Part shown: piece by piece, positions 27,936 to 36,354 of the stretch
Position numbering within the stretch: the stretch's first letter is position 1
Layout of the letters: the number at the start of each line of letters is the position of its first letter
Assembly (NCBI RefSeq): GCF_900091595.1
Contig: NZ_FMCW01000008.1
Span: 124,001 to 188,000, forward strand
Direction: 5' to 3'
DNA: 64,000 nucleotides
Origin: Micromonospora haikouensis
Lineage (GTDB): Bacteria > Actinomycetota > Actinomycetes > Mycobacteriales > Micromonosporaceae
Notes under the pieces: generated by a model
Told to the model about the DNA's origin: nothing
Seen by the model: only the letters and a program-made list of their open reading frames with translations
The model's database searches: none
Made by a program: the position numbers and the translations under genes

Positions 27936-28940
27936 TCAGCTGGCCGCGAGCGCCCCGTCGGACGAGAAGACGAGGCCGACGCTGGCGCTCCCCGTCTTCA
28001 GGGCGTTCTTGGTCTGCGGGCCACCCGCGTCCAGCGAGCTGAACGAGCCGGCCTTGAAGTCGTAGACCTCCACCAGGCCCGCCTGGCACTTCGGGCGCTG
28101 CGGGCACTCCGGCGGGCCGGCCAGCACGGTCGCGCTGCCGGAGCACTTCGCCGCCAGGTCGGACAGCGTGCCCACCCCGTACTTGTCGGCGAACGCCTTG
28201 GTGACGGCGAACGCGTTCTGGTCCTGGGCGGCGGACGGCGTGCCGAAGGCGATGCCGGCCTTCTCGCCGGCGGCCTTGAGGGCGGCGACGGTCTTGTCCA
28301 GCTCCGGCGAGGAGACCGGCTGGGCGTCCTTGCCGTTCGCCTTCGTGTTGAGGAACTCGGCCATGGTCGCCGCGTACTCCGGGACGACCTGGATCTCGCC
28401 CTTCTCCAGGGCCGGCTCGTAGAGCTCCCGGTTGCCGATCTGCTGCACCTTGACCTGGTAGCCGGCGGCGGTGAGCGCGACGCGGTACAGCTCGGCGATG
28501 GTCTGGCTCTCGGTGAAGTTGCCGGCGCCGACGACGATCGTGCCGCCCGACCCCTTGGCGATGCCCTGGGTGACGTTGTTGGCCGTGACGAACTCCTCGG
28601 CGGCGACCTTGCTGGTCTTGCGGTCGACGTCGACGGCCTTGTTGAGCGCGATCAGCTTCGGCGTGTCCAGCGCGGCCGAGACCTTGTCCAGCGCCGCGAG
28701 CAGCTCCGGGGTGGCCGCCTTGGCGTTGACCGCCGGGATGACGTTGTCGGTGTTCTGGAGCTTCTTGTCGTCGGCGAGGACGACGAGCTGGTCACCGGCG
28801 ACCGGGGCGCACCCCGCCCCCGACGCCCCCTGCTGCGGGGCCTCGGTGCCGGAGGAGCCGGCGTCGCCGCAGCCGGTGAGGAAACCGGCCGCCGCGAGGG
28901 CGCCGACCGCGCCGATGGCCAGCCGTGTACGTGCGCGCAT
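27936..28940 (-). CDS. OpuC/ProX-type substrate-binding lipoprotein
   Basis: 334 residues. Signal peptide and lipobox (AAGFLTGCGD, Cys near 23) with GGAAGGCGGG ahead of ATG 28940. The mature part is an OpuAC-type binding domain: GTIVVGAGNFTESQTIAELY (the usual VGSKxFTE opening), ELYEPALEKGEIQVVPEYAAT, and a C-terminal half ending in SASVGLVFSSDGALAAS. It would capture glycine betaine, choline or similar quaternary amines outside the membrane. It is last in the permease operon on this strand. An inserted Cys-rich loop (GPPECPQRPKCQAG) is unusual. Confidence 0.9.
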   Translation of the reverse strand: MRARTRLAIGAVGALAAAGFLTGCGDAGSSGTEAPQQGASGAGCAPVAGDQLVVLADDKKLQNTDNVIPAVNAKAATPELLAALDKVSAALDTPKLIALNKAVDVDRKTSKVAAEEFVTANNVTQGIAKGSGGTIVVGAGNFTESQTIAELYRVALTAAGYQVKVQQIGNRELYEPALEKGEIQVVPEYAATMAEFLNTKANGKDAQPVSSPELDKTVAALKAAGEKAGIAFGTPSAAQDQNAFAVTKAFADKYGVGTLSDLAAKCSGSATVLAGPPECPQRPKCQAGLVEVYDFKAGSFSSLDAGGPQTKNALKTGSASVGLVFSSDGALAAS

Positions 28941-29105
28941 CAAGCCCGCCTTCCGTGTCCCGGCGCGGCCCTCGGGCCGGCCGCGTGTCCGACGGACGAT
29001 CTCCTGTCGTCGCCCGCGATCTTCCACCCAACATCCTGCCCGCCGGGACCGACAACCCGAGGCGAGGTTCGTCACCGGATCGTCACCCGAGCGTGACCCG
29101 GGCCG

Positions 29106-29843
29106 TCAGCTCCCGGCGACGGCGACGGCGACGGCGTCGGCGGCCCGGCGGTTGGCCCGCCGCCGCGCCGGACGCAGCGGGCGCGGGGTGACCAGCCGCT
29201 CGACCAGGGCCAACACCAGCTCGACCAGCATCGCCAGCCCCGCCACCAGCAGACCGCCCGCGATGATCTGCCCGCCACCGGCGGCGATGTCCAGGCCGAA
29301 GCCGGCCCGGATGATCTGGCCCAGCCCGCCGCCGTTGACGAACGAGGCCAGCGCGGCCGTCGCCACCACCTGCACCGCCGCCGTGCGGAACCCGGCGGCC
29401 AGGTACGGCACCGCCAGCGGCAGCTCCACCCGGCGCAGCACCTGCCCGCCCGACAGCCCCATCCCGCGCGCCGCGTCCCGGGCCTCCGGGTCGGTCTGCC
29501 GCACCCCCGTGTACGCGTTGGCCAGCAGCGGCGGCACCGCGAACACGGCCAGCGCGACCACCACGGCGGGCCGGCCGAACCCGAGGAAGGTCAGCGGCAG
29601 GATGGTCAGCAGAGCCAGGGTGGGGATCGCCAAAGTGACGTTGGACACCAGCACGACCAGCCCGCCACCCCGGCCGGTGTGCCCGAGCCACAGCCCGACC
29701 GGCCAGGCCACCAGGCAGCCGAGCAGCACGGCCGCGGCCGACATGCCGAGGTGCTCGCCGAGCCGGTCGAGGATGCCGCCCGGGTTGGTCCAGTTCAGCG
29801 GGTCGTTGAGCCAGAGCACCGCCTGGCCGACCGGGTTGCTCAT
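29106..29843 (-). CDS. OpuC/ProW-type ABC permease 2
   Basis: 245 residues with about five TM helices. The cytoplasmic EAA loop is DAARGMGLSGGQVLRRVELP, which contacts the ATPase. The ATG overlaps the stop of the other permease (ATGA). The C-terminus ends in an Arg/Ala-rich tail. It works with the neighbouring permease, the lipoprotein and the divergent ATPase as one osmolyte importer. Confidence 0.92.
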   Translation of the reverse strand: MSNPVGQAVLWLNDPLNWTNPGGILDRLGEHLGMSAAAVLLGCLVAWPVGLWLGHTGRGGGLVVLVSNVTLAIPTLALLTILPLTFLGFGRPAVVVALAVFAVPPLLANAYTGVRQTDPEARDAARGMGLSGGQVLRRVELPLAVPYLAAGFRTAAVQVVATAALASFVNGGGLGQIIRAGFGLDIAAGGGQIIAGGLLVAGLAMLVELVLALVERLVTPRPLRPARRRANRRAADAVAVAVAGS

Positions 29844-30526
29844 CGGGCCCGCCCGCGCAGCCAGGGGGTGACCGCCCGGCCGAGCCCGGCGAGGACCAGG
29901 TCCAGCACCAGGGCGAGCAGGACGCAGAGCAGCGTGCCGGTCATGATCTCGGCCTTGTAGAAGTTGTTCTGGAAGCCGGCGAAGATGAGCTGGCCCAGCC
30001 CGCCCCGGCCGACCACCACGCCGACGGTCACCAGCGCCACGGTCGACACGGTGGCCAGCCGCAGGCCGGTGAGGATGCCGGGCAGCGCCAGCGGCAGCTC
30101 GATCCGCAGCAGCCGGCCCCACCGGCCGTACCCCATCCCCTCCGCCGCCTCGCGGACCTCGGGCGGCACCTGGCTCAGCCCGGCGACGGTGTTGCGGACG
30201 ATGACCAGCAGCGCGTACAGCACCACCACGCTGAGCACCGTCACCGCCCCGATCCCCAGGTAGGGCGCGAGGAACGCGAACAGGGCCAGCGACGGGATCG
30301 TGTAGAGCACCCCGGTGAACGCGAGGATCGGGCCGGCGAGGGGGCGGAACCAGTGGGCCGCCACCGCGAGCGGCAGGGCCACCAGGGCGGCGATCAGCAC
30401 GGCCCGGGCGGTCAGGGAGGCGTGGTCGCGCAGCGCGGCGACGATCGTGTCAGAGTTGTCCCGCACGTACTGCCAGGAGAACCACGGGTTACCCGGGTCG
30501 GCCCGGTAGCTCAGGCGGAAGGACAT
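29840..30526 (-). CDS. OpuC/ProW-type ABC permease 1
   Basis: 228 residues, with five to six TM helices and the EAA loop EAAEGMGYGRWGRLLRIELP. It is first in the three-gene minus-strand operon. Its ATG (30526) is only two bases from the GTG of the divergent ATPase gene, so its promoter must lie within the ATPase coding sequence. A TAACGT hexamer six bases upstream suggests a leaderless transcript. Confidence 0.92.
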   Translation of the reverse strand: MSFRLSYRADPGNPWFSWQYVRDNSDTIVAALRDHASLTARAVLIAALVALPLAVAAHWFRPLAGPILAFTGVLYTIPSLALFAFLAPYLGIGAVTVLSVVVLYALLVIVRNTVAGLSQVPPEVREAAEGMGYGRWGRLLRIELPLALPGILTGLRLATVSTVALVTVGVVVGRGGLGQLIFAGFQNNFYKAEIMTGTLLCVLLALVLDLVLAGLGRAVTPWLRGRAR

Positions 30527-30528
30527 GC

Positions 30529-31542
30529 GTGGACGTTACCCCGAACACCCGGAGCGGCGCCGGACCCGAGGCGGCCGGGACCCCCGCGGCGGCCATCGCG
30601 CTGGAGGGCATCGGCAAGCGGTACCCGGACGGCACCGAGGCGGTCCGCGAGCTGAGCCTGCGGGTGCCGGCCGGCGAGCTGGTGGTGCTGATCGGGCCGT
30701 CCGGCTGCGGCAAGTCGACCGTGCTGCGCATGATCAACCGGCTGATCGAGCCGACCGCCGGCCGGATCCTGCTCGGCGACGAGGACGTGACCCGCGTCGA
30801 CCCGGTCGCGCTGCGCCGCCGCATCGGGTACGTCATCCAGAACGTGGGCCTGTTCCCCCACCAGACGGTCGTGGCCAACGTCGGCACCGTCCCCCGGCTG
30901 CTCGGCTGGCCCTCCGACCGGATCCGCCGCCGCAGCGAGGAGCTGCTGGAGCTGGTGGGGCTCGACCCGGGCCGGTTCGGCCGGCGCTACCCGCACGAGC
31001 TCTCCGGCGGGCAGCGGCAGCGGGTCGGGGTGGCCCGCGCGCTCGCCGCCGACCCGGTGGTGCTGCTGATGGACGAGCCGTTCTCGGCGGTCGACCCGAT
31101 CGTGCGGACCCGGCTGCAGGAGGAGTTCCTGCGCCTGCAGGCCGAGGTGCGCAAGACCATCGTGCTGGTCACCCACGACCTCGACGAGGCCGTCCGGCTC
31201 GGCGACCGGATCGCCGTGCTCTCCCAGGGCGGCCGGCTGGAGCAGTACGACACCCCGGCGGCCCTGCTCGCCGCGCCCGCCTCCGAGTTCGTCCGGGACT
31301 TCGTCGGCGCGGACCGGGGCATCCGGGCGCTGGCGGTCACCCCGGTCACCCGGGAGGCGCTGGAGCCGGCCCCCGCCGACCCGGCCGGGCTGCCGCAGGT
31401 CGCGCTGGGCACCTCGGCGTACGACGCGCTCGCGGTGATGCTGACCTCCGGCGCGGACCGGGTGCTGGTGACCGCCGACGGCGGGCCGGCCGGCGTGCTC
31501 ACCCGGGAACGCGCGCTGGGCGCCGGCCGGGAGGCGGCCTGA
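30529..31542 (+). CDS. OpuC/ProV-type ABC ATPase with CBS-like tail
   Basis: 337 residues. Walker A GPSGCGKST (near 55), Q-loop VIQNVGLFPHQT, signature LSGGQRQRVGVARAL, Walker B VVLLMDEPF and H-loop THD are all present. The C-terminal part after FVGADRGIRALAV (about 265-337) contains a single CBS-like module; in OpuA-type importers CBS modules sense ionic strength or c-di-AMP. disA in this window would supply c-di-AMP. The GTG start has a GGAAGG site. Confidence 0.94.
   Translation: MDVTPNTRSGAGPEAAGTPAAAIALEGIGKRYPDGTEAVRELSLRVPAGELVVLIGPSGCGKSTVLRMINRLIEPTAGRILLGDEDVTRVDPVALRRRIGYVIQNVGLFPHQTVVANVGTVPRLLGWPSDRIRRRSEELLELVGLDPGRFGRRYPHELSGGQRQRVGVARALAADPVVLLMDEPFSAVDPIVRTRLQEEFLRLQAEVRKTIVLVTHDLDEAVRLGDRIAVLSQGGRLEQYDTPAALLAAPASEFVRDFVGADRGIRALAVTPVTREALEPAPADPAGLPQVALGTSAYDALAVMLTSGADRVLVTADGGPAGVLTRERALGAGREAA
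30533..30538 (-). promoter_or_regulatory. -10 element of the permease operon, inside the ATPase gene
   Basis: TAACGT on the minus strand, six bases before ATG 30526. It lies within the first codons of the divergent ATPase gene. Confidence 0.5.
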
Positions 31543-31575
31543 GTCAGGCGGGGCGGCGGGGCGGCGCGATGGCGG

Positions 31576-32094
31576 TCAGGCCCGGCCGCCGAGGCTCGCC
31601 GTGCCGATGATCCAGCCGGAGAGGAAGCCGTACCCGGCCCCGGTGCCGGCGGCCTGCAACGCGGCGAGCAGCGACGGGGCGGGCCCCAGCAGCGTGCTCA
31701 GCAGCGCAGCCAGGCCGGCGGCCAGCACGTACGCGCCCCAGCCGGAGAAGAACTGGCTCACCGACCCCTGCACCCGGGCCACCTGGGACGCGGGCAGCAG
31801 GTAGAGCAGGGCCGCCGCCAGGACCACCAGCAGGATGGCGCGCAGGTCGGTGGCGAGCACGCCCTGCCCCGAGTCGCCGGAGCCGAACCGCCACGCCGGC
31901 CAGGCCAGCAGCCGCAGGAACCAGCCGCCGGCCGACCCGGGGTCGGTGTGGTCCTCGGCCCAGCCGACGTACAGCGGGCTGCCGCAGACCGCGACGAGCA
32001 GCAGCACCGCGAGGGTGCCGGTGCCGGCCGCGGTCCCGTACCGGCTGACGGGGCCCGACCGGCTGGTGACACCCGAGCGGTTGATGGCGGCCAT
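31576..32094 (-). CDS. Four-TM membrane protein of unknown function
   Basis: 172 residues. Hydrophobic segments: TGTLAVLLLVAVCGSPLYV, ILLVVLAAALLYLLP, the YVLAAGLAALLSTLLG stretch, and a C-terminal YGFLSGWIIGTASLG. An extracytoplasmic loop rich in Trp and Gly lies between the first two. No family was recognised. It is convergent with the ABC ATPase (33 bp apart). The ATG at 32094 is chosen; the upstream frame is Arg-rich and not membrane-like. Confidence 0.7.
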   Translation of the reverse strand: MAAINRSGVTSRSGPVSRYGTAAGTGTLAVLLLVAVCGSPLYVGWAEDHTDPGSAGGWFLRLLAWPAWRFGSGDSGQGVLATDLRAILLVVLAAALLYLLPASQVARVQGSVSQFFSGWGAYVLAAGLAALLSTLLGPAPSLLAALQAAGTGAGYGFLSGWIIGTASLGGRA

Positions 32095-32158
32095 GAGGCG
32101 ACCAGTTCCCGGCGCGCCCCGGCGGGCAAACCTGCGGACCACGGTGACCGCGCTCCGG

Positions 32159-32467
32159 TCAGTGCTTCATCAGGTAGTCGATGAACTTGGCCCGCAGCAG
32201 CGGCGCGGACTCCTCGTAGCCGTGCCCGGTGAGCTCCCGCCACAGCGCCGCCGCCTCGTCGATGGTCGGGCCGACGGAGTTCGGCGCGCCGTCCAGCGCG
32301 GCGGCCTCGTCGGCGTTCGGCAGGTGGCGCAGCACCGACCAGAAGAACCCGACGTCGCGCCGCTCCCGGGCCGTCGCGAACGCCCGCTCCCGCAGCTCCT
32401 CCGTGGAGAGCGCGTCCAACTCGTCGAACGTGTGCCCGCCGGTGCCGGTGGAAGGTGTCTCGGTCAT
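32159..32467 (-). CDS. Small helical hypothetical protein
   Basis: 102 residues, acidic and helical, without Cys or membrane segments. Conserved-looking parts are FDELDALSTEELRERAFATARERRDVGFFW (only partly quoted motifs: LSTEELRERA, DVGFFWSVLRHLPNA) and the C-terminal LLRAKFIDYLMKH. I recognise the general type as an actinobacterial protein of unknown function. It is followed 64 bp later on the same strand by the four-TM protein. Confidence 0.72.
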   Translation of the reverse strand: MTETPSTGTGGHTFDELDALSTEELRERAFATARERRDVGFFWSVLRHLPNADEAAALDGAPNSVGPTIDEAAALWRELTGHGYEESAPLLRAKFIDYLMKH

Positions 32468-32527
32468 GCCGCCGAGCCTAACCGGCGAGATCACCGGTGG
32501 CGCGCCGCCGCCCCCGACTCGTGCAGG

Positions 32528-33745
32528 TCAGCGGTCGCCGGCGTCCCAGCGCGGCGGGCGGTCGTCCCAGCGCGACGCGTCCCAGGGGTCGGTCGGGGTG
32601 TCGTCGGTGCGGGTGGGCAGGGCCGGGGGCCAGTCGCCCACCGGCGCCGGCCGGGGCACCGACCAGCCGGAGCTGATCGTGCCGTCGCCCCGGGGGACCG
32701 GCTCCGGGTCCGCGCCCACCGTCCGGGGCCGCCCGTACGTCTCGACCAGCCGGGTGACCACCAGCCCGACGCCGAGGGCCACCCCGCCGACCGCCCACCG
32801 GCTCACGATCCAGCCCTCGGCGTCCAGCCAGGCCCGCAGGACCACGACGAGGCTGACGGCGAGCAGCGTGCCGAAGATCGCGCCCCGCCGGCCGTACGCG
32901 CTCGTGCCGCCGAGCAGCGCGATGCCGACGGCGAGCGTCGTCCAGCCCAGCCCTTCGGTGGGGACGACGGGCCCGTCGCCGTTGCTGGCGAACAGGATGC
33001 CGGCGAGCGCGGCGAACACCGTGGAGAGGACGAAGGCGAACACGACGATGGTGGCCGCCACCCCGCCCCGGCGGCGGGCCGGGTCGGCCACCGGGCGGAA
33101 CCGGCCGACCAGGCGGCGCACCGGGCGGATGGCCCCGAACAGTCCGCCGAGGACGGCCACGGCGGCGAAGCCGGCGAAGAGGTAGAACGCGGTGTCCCGG
33201 GGGTCGTACCCGCCCTGCACCAGCACCGGCGCGGGGCGCTGCTGGATGTAGACCACCACGCCGGCCGCGCCGGCCAGGCTCGCCGCCCAGCCGGGCACGT
33301 GCAGCAGCACCACGGCGAGCCCCACGGCCAGCCCGCCGACGGCGGCCACCGCCACGGCGTGGCCCAGCGCGACCTCGACCCCGCGGTCGCCCTGCTCGGC
33401 GACGTGCAGGGCGGCGGCGACCGCCACCGGGCCGACCGCCAGGTTCACGGCCGAGGTCCGCAGGGTCAGCCCGGCCGCCAGCACGAGCAGCCCCAGCGCC
33501 ACCACGTCGACCAGCAAGGACCGCAGCCCGTCGTCACGCAGCGCGGCCGGCTCCGCCTGCCACAGCAGCCAGGTCAGTACGGCGAGGGCGGCGGCCAGCA
33601 GCAGTTCCCAGACGACGTGCACGGCGACGCGGTCGCGGCCCGGCTCGCCGTGGGCCGGGTCGTCGAAGACGTTCTCCAGCACCGACGCGGGCACGCCCGA
33701 CGAGGGCTCCACGGGGTGGTGCCGGCCCGGATCCTCGTGCCCCAT
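32528..33745 (-). CDS. Branched-chain/ribose-type ABC permease-like protein, solitary
   Basis: 405 residues with about nine or ten TM helices. The arrangement and the segments NLAVGPVAVAAALHVAEQGD, TVFAALAGILFASNGDGP and TLAVGIALLGGTSAYGRRGAIFGTLL resemble the BPD_transp_2 permeases of ribose or branched-chain amino acid importers. No ATPase or binding protein lies beside it. A Pro/Trp/Asp-rich cytosolic tail of about 75 residues is unusual for the family. M. tuberculosis has an Ala/Arg/Pro-rich membrane protein at the equivalent place (Rv3604c). Confidence 0.7.
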   Translation of the reverse strand: MGHEDPGRHHPVEPSSGVPASVLENVFDDPAHGEPGRDRVAVHVVWELLLAAALAVLTWLLWQAEPAALRDDGLRSLLVDVVALGLLVLAAGLTLRTSAVNLAVGPVAVAAALHVAEQGDRGVEVALGHAVAVAAVGGLAVGLAVVLLHVPGWAASLAGAAGVVVYIQQRPAPVLVQGGYDPRDTAFYLFAGFAAVAVLGGLFGAIRPVRRLVGRFRPVADPARRRGGVAATIVVFAFVLSTVFAALAGILFASNGDGPVVPTEGLGWTTLAVGIALLGGTSAYGRRGAIFGTLLAVSLVVVLRAWLDAEGWIVSRWAVGGVALGVGLVVTRLVETYGRPRTVGADPEPVPRGDGTISSGWSVPRPAPVGDWPPALPTRTDDTPTDPWDASRWDDRPPRWDAGDR

Positions 33746-33864
33746 GACGCGTGCCCTCCCCAGGTCACGGCCGCAGGGTCCGACCCGGGCGGACCGGGGC
33801 GGCCGTTGCTCTCCGGTCGCCAGGCACGGTACCTGCGCGCCGCTCCGGGCGTAACCCCCCGTGT

Positions 33865-34401
33865 TCAGCGCTGACCCGGGCCGCCCTCCCGCCGGTCGGC
33901 GTCACGCTCGTCCTCGGGCCGCTCCGGCACCCGGCAGGACCGCTCCAGCCACAGCGCGGCGGCCACCAGGGCGAGTGCCGCGAGCAGGCCGGCACCGGCG
34001 GCCGGGCGGTCCTCTGCGGCAGCCCGGGTGGGCTCGACGAAGAGCCACCCGGTCAGCCCGGCGCACCAACCGGCGAAGATCGCCCCGGCCAGGGCGGACG
34101 CCTTCGCCAGCACCACGAACCGGGCCACCAGCAGCGGATTGACCGGGTCGCGCCCCGGCCGGCGCTCGATCCGGCTGCGGGTGTTGACCGCCGCGTACGC
34201 CTCCAGCACCGCCAACGCGGCCAGCGTGACCACCGGCAGCCAGGGCAGCCGCGGGAAGCCGCCGTAGAGGGTGCTGATCAGCAGCCAGGCCACCGCCGCG
34301 GCGGCCAGGCCGGCGACGACCAGGGTGGAGATCCGGGTGGGGCCCATCCTGGAGCGGTCGGGATCCGACCCGCCCGGCGGTCGGGACTGCGCCTGGGTCA
34401 T
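33865..34401 (-). CDS. DUF3180 membrane protein
   Basis: 178 residues and four TM helices. The typical pattern is RISTLVVAGLAAAAVAWLLI, then PWLPVVTLAALAVLEAYAA, then DPVNPLLVARFVVLAKASALAGAIFAGWCAG. The family lies after folK in many actinobacteria (Rv3605c). Its function is unknown. It begins 19 bp after folK and is probably in the fol operon. Confidence 0.85.
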   Translation of the reverse strand: MTQAQSRPPGGSDPDRSRMGPTRISTLVVAGLAAAAVAWLLISTLYGGFPRLPWLPVVTLAALAVLEAYAAVNTRSRIERRPGRDPVNPLLVARFVVLAKASALAGAIFAGWCAGLTGWLFVEPTRAAAEDRPAAGAGLLAALALVAAALWLERSCRVPERPEDERDADRREGGPGQR

Positions 34402-34420
34402 GCCGGCCGGCTCCACTGGC

Positions 34421-34948
34421 TCATGCCGACGACTCTAACGCCAGATCCGGTCGGGGGCTCAGTTCCAGGGCGTCGCCGGCCACCGGTTCGGCGTTGAGCA
34501 GGTCGGTCAGCCAGCCGTGCCCAGGCAGCCGCCCGTACGGCTGGATGTCGATCCACGGCCGGAGCACGAACGCCCGCAGGTGGGCCCGGGGGTGCGGGAG
34601 GGTCAGCTCCGGGTCGTCGCTGACCACCGGCTCGCCGGCGTCGTCCCAGACGGCGACGACGTCGACGTCGAGGGTGCGGGGGCCGAAGCGGCGCGCCGGG
34701 TCGCGCTCGCGGCCGGCGCGCCGCTCGGCGGCCCGGGCCCGCGCCAGCCAGTCCCGGGGGGCCGCCGCCGGGTCCTCGGCCAGCACCACCGCGTTGAGGT
34801 ACGCGGGCTGGTCCGCGTCGCCCCACGGCGGGGTCTCGTAGACGCCCGAGACCAGCAGCACCGCCTCGCCGAGGGAGTCCACCGCCGAGCGCAGGTGGGC
34901 CGGCCGGTCGCCGAGGTTGCTGCCGAGGGAGAGCAGGGCGCGGGTCAC
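34421..34948 (-). CDS. folK: HPPK: 2-amino-4-hydroxy-6-hydroxymethyldihydropteridine pyrophosphokinase
   Basis: 175 residues. It transfers pyrophosphate from ATP to hydroxymethyldihydropterin. Motifs: LLSLGSNLGDR at the N-terminus, YETPPWGDADQPAYLNAVV, and the HPPK signature RFGPRTLDVDVV, followed by LPHPRAHLRAFVLRPW. Its GTG overlaps the folB stop in a GTGA. Confidence 0.96.
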   Translation of the reverse strand: MTRALLSLGSNLGDRPAHLRSAVDSLGEAVLLVSGVYETPPWGDADQPAYLNAVVLAEDPAAAPRDWLARARAAERRAGRERDPARRFGPRTLDVDVVAVWDDAGEPVVSDDPELTLPHPRAHLRAFVLRPWIDIQPYGRLPGHGWLTDLLNAEPVAGDALELSPRPDLALESSA

Positions 34949-35343
34949 GCGGCACCCCCGTCCGGTGCGGTCGCCGGGGGGTCGGTCCGCGTCCTGGACA
35001 TGGTGACGGCGACGTCGGTGAAGGCGTGCGGCACGGGCGCCTCCGGCTTGTGCACGGTCACCGTCGCGCGCGTCACCCGGTCGTCGGCCAGGCAGATCGC
35101 GAGCAGCCGATCGGCGAGCGTCTCGATCAGGTTCACCGGCTCGCCGGTCAGCACCGCGACCAGTCGGTCGGCCAGCTCCCCGTAGTGCACCGTGTCGGTC
35201 ACCTCGTCGGAACGGGCGGCGGGCGCGAGGTCGAGTTCGAGGACGGCGTCGACGACGAACTCCTGCCCCCGCTCCCGCTCGAAGTCGTAGACGCCGTGCC
35301 GGCCGTGTGCCCGCAGGCCCGTCAGCGTGATCCGGTCGGTCAC
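34945..35343 (-). CDS. folB: Dihydroneopterin aldolase
   Basis: 132 residues. It cleaves dihydroneopterin to hydroxymethyldihydropterin and glycolaldehyde. Seen: GRHGVYDFERERGQEFVVD at the N-terminus, the VHYGELADRLV and LIETLADRL segments with the pterin-binding Glu, and TVTVHKPEAPVP. The GTG overlaps the folP stop (GTGA). The last 15 residues are a disordered tail. Confidence 0.96.
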   Translation of the reverse strand: MTDRITLTGLRAHGRHGVYDFERERGQEFVVDAVLELDLAPAARSDEVTDTVHYGELADRLVAVLTGEPVNLIETLADRLLAICLADDRVTRATVTVHKPEAPVPHAFTDVAVTMSRTRTDPPATAPDGGAA

Positions 35344-36260
35344 CGTTCCCCCTCCGTCGGACTTCCGACTCCTGCCGTCGCCCGCTGGCCCCCACCGGCC
35401 GCCCGCCCACCCTCGCGGGCGGGCGCGAGGCGCGGACTGCCGCTGGCCCGCCAGACCGCCAGGGCGTCGACGGTGCCGAGCACGTCGTGCACGCGTACCC
35501 CCCAGGCCCCGGCCGCGACCGCGAGCAGGCTGGTCGCGGCGGTGGCGGTCTCCCGGCCGGCGGTCGGCCGGGGGGTGCCGTCGGCGGCGGCGAGCAGCCG
35601 GCCCAGGTACGACTTGCGGCTCGCCCCGAACAGCAGCGGGAGGCCGAGCTCCAGCAGCTCGGGCAGGCGGGCGGTGAGCTGCCAGTTGTGCTCGGCGGTC
35701 TTGGCGAAGCCGAGCCCGGGGTCGATGACGATGCGGTCGGCGGCCACCCCGGCGGCCAGGGCCGCGTCGACCCGCTCGGCCAGCTCGGCCCGCACGTCGG
35801 TCACCACGTCGGTGTAGTGGGCCAGCGCACTCATGCCGCGCGAGTGCCCGCGCCAGTGCATGAGCACCCAGGGGCAGCCGGCGTCGCGGACCACCCGGGC
35901 CATGTCCGGGTCGGCCAGGCCGCCGGACACGTCGTTGACCACCGCCGCCCCGGCCGCGAGGGCGGCCTCGGCCACCCGGGCCCGGCTGGTGTCGATGCTG
36001 ACCGCGACGCCGGCGGCGGCCAGTTCCCGGACCACCGGCAGCACCCGGGCTGCCTCGGTGGCGGCGTCCACCCGGTCGGCCCCCGGACGGGTGGACTCGC
36101 CGCCGACGTCGACCAGGTGCGCGCCCTCCCCCTTCAGTCGCACCCCGTGTGCGACGGCGGCGTCGAGATCGGCGTATCGGCCGCCGTCGGAGAAGGAGTC
36201 GGGCGTGACGTTGAGGACGCCCATCACCACCGGGGTCCGCGTCCGTACCAGATCGGTCAC
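35340..36260 (-). CDS. folP: Dihydropteroate synthase
   Basis: 306 residues. It condenses pterin pyrophosphate with p-aminobenzoate and is the sulfonamide target. Seen: VMGVLNVTPDSFSDGG, DVGGESTRPGA, NDVSGG, DPGLGFAKTAEHNW and GASRKSYLG. The last 35 residues are a low-complexity tail. The GTG start at 36260 follows a TACCGT hexamer by six bases. In M. tuberculosis folE precedes folP; here folE is 13.6 kb away. Confidence 0.96.
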   Translation of the reverse strand: MTDLVRTRTPVVMGVLNVTPDSFSDGGRYADLDAAVAHGVRLKGEGAHLVDVGGESTRPGADRVDAATEAARVLPVVRELAAAGVAVSIDTSRARVAEAALAAGAAVVNDVSGGLADPDMARVVRDAGCPWVLMHWRGHSRGMSALAHYTDVVTDVRAELAERVDAALAAGVAADRIVIDPGLGFAKTAEHNWQLTARLPELLELGLPLLFGASRKSYLGRLLAAADGTPRPTAGRETATAATSLLAVAAGAWGVRVHDVLGTVDALAVWRASGSPRLAPAREGGRAAGGGQRATAGVGSPTEGER

Positions 36261-36266
36261 GACTGC

Positions 36267-36272
36267 ACGGTA
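36267..36272 (-). promoter_or_regulatory. -10 element of a leaderless folP promoter
   Basis: TACCGT on the minus strand, six bases before GTG 36260. It lets folP be transcribed without the upstream folE. Confidence 0.5.
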
Positions 36273-36324
36273 CCGGTCGTGGCGGCGGGCTCCGGCAGCC
36301 CGGTGCACCCCGCCCGCGACACCC

Positions 36325-36354
36325 CTGACATGCCAATTAGAACGAGTGTACGAT
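36325..36354 (+). promoter_or_regulatory. Promoter of the secretion-like cluster
   Basis: -35 CTGACA (36325-36330), an 18-bp AT-rich spacer and -10 TACGAT (36349-36354). It is among the best sigma-70-type promoters in the window and points at the secretion genes. Confidence 0.6.
36338..36353. promoter_or_regulatory. LexA-like (SOS box) dyad over the cluster promoter
   Basis: TAGAAC-N4-GTACGA matches the actinobacterial SOS box TCGAAC-N4-GTTCGA at 10 of 12 fixed positions. It overlaps the spacer and -10 of the promoter, which is a repressor's position. Confidence 0.45.
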
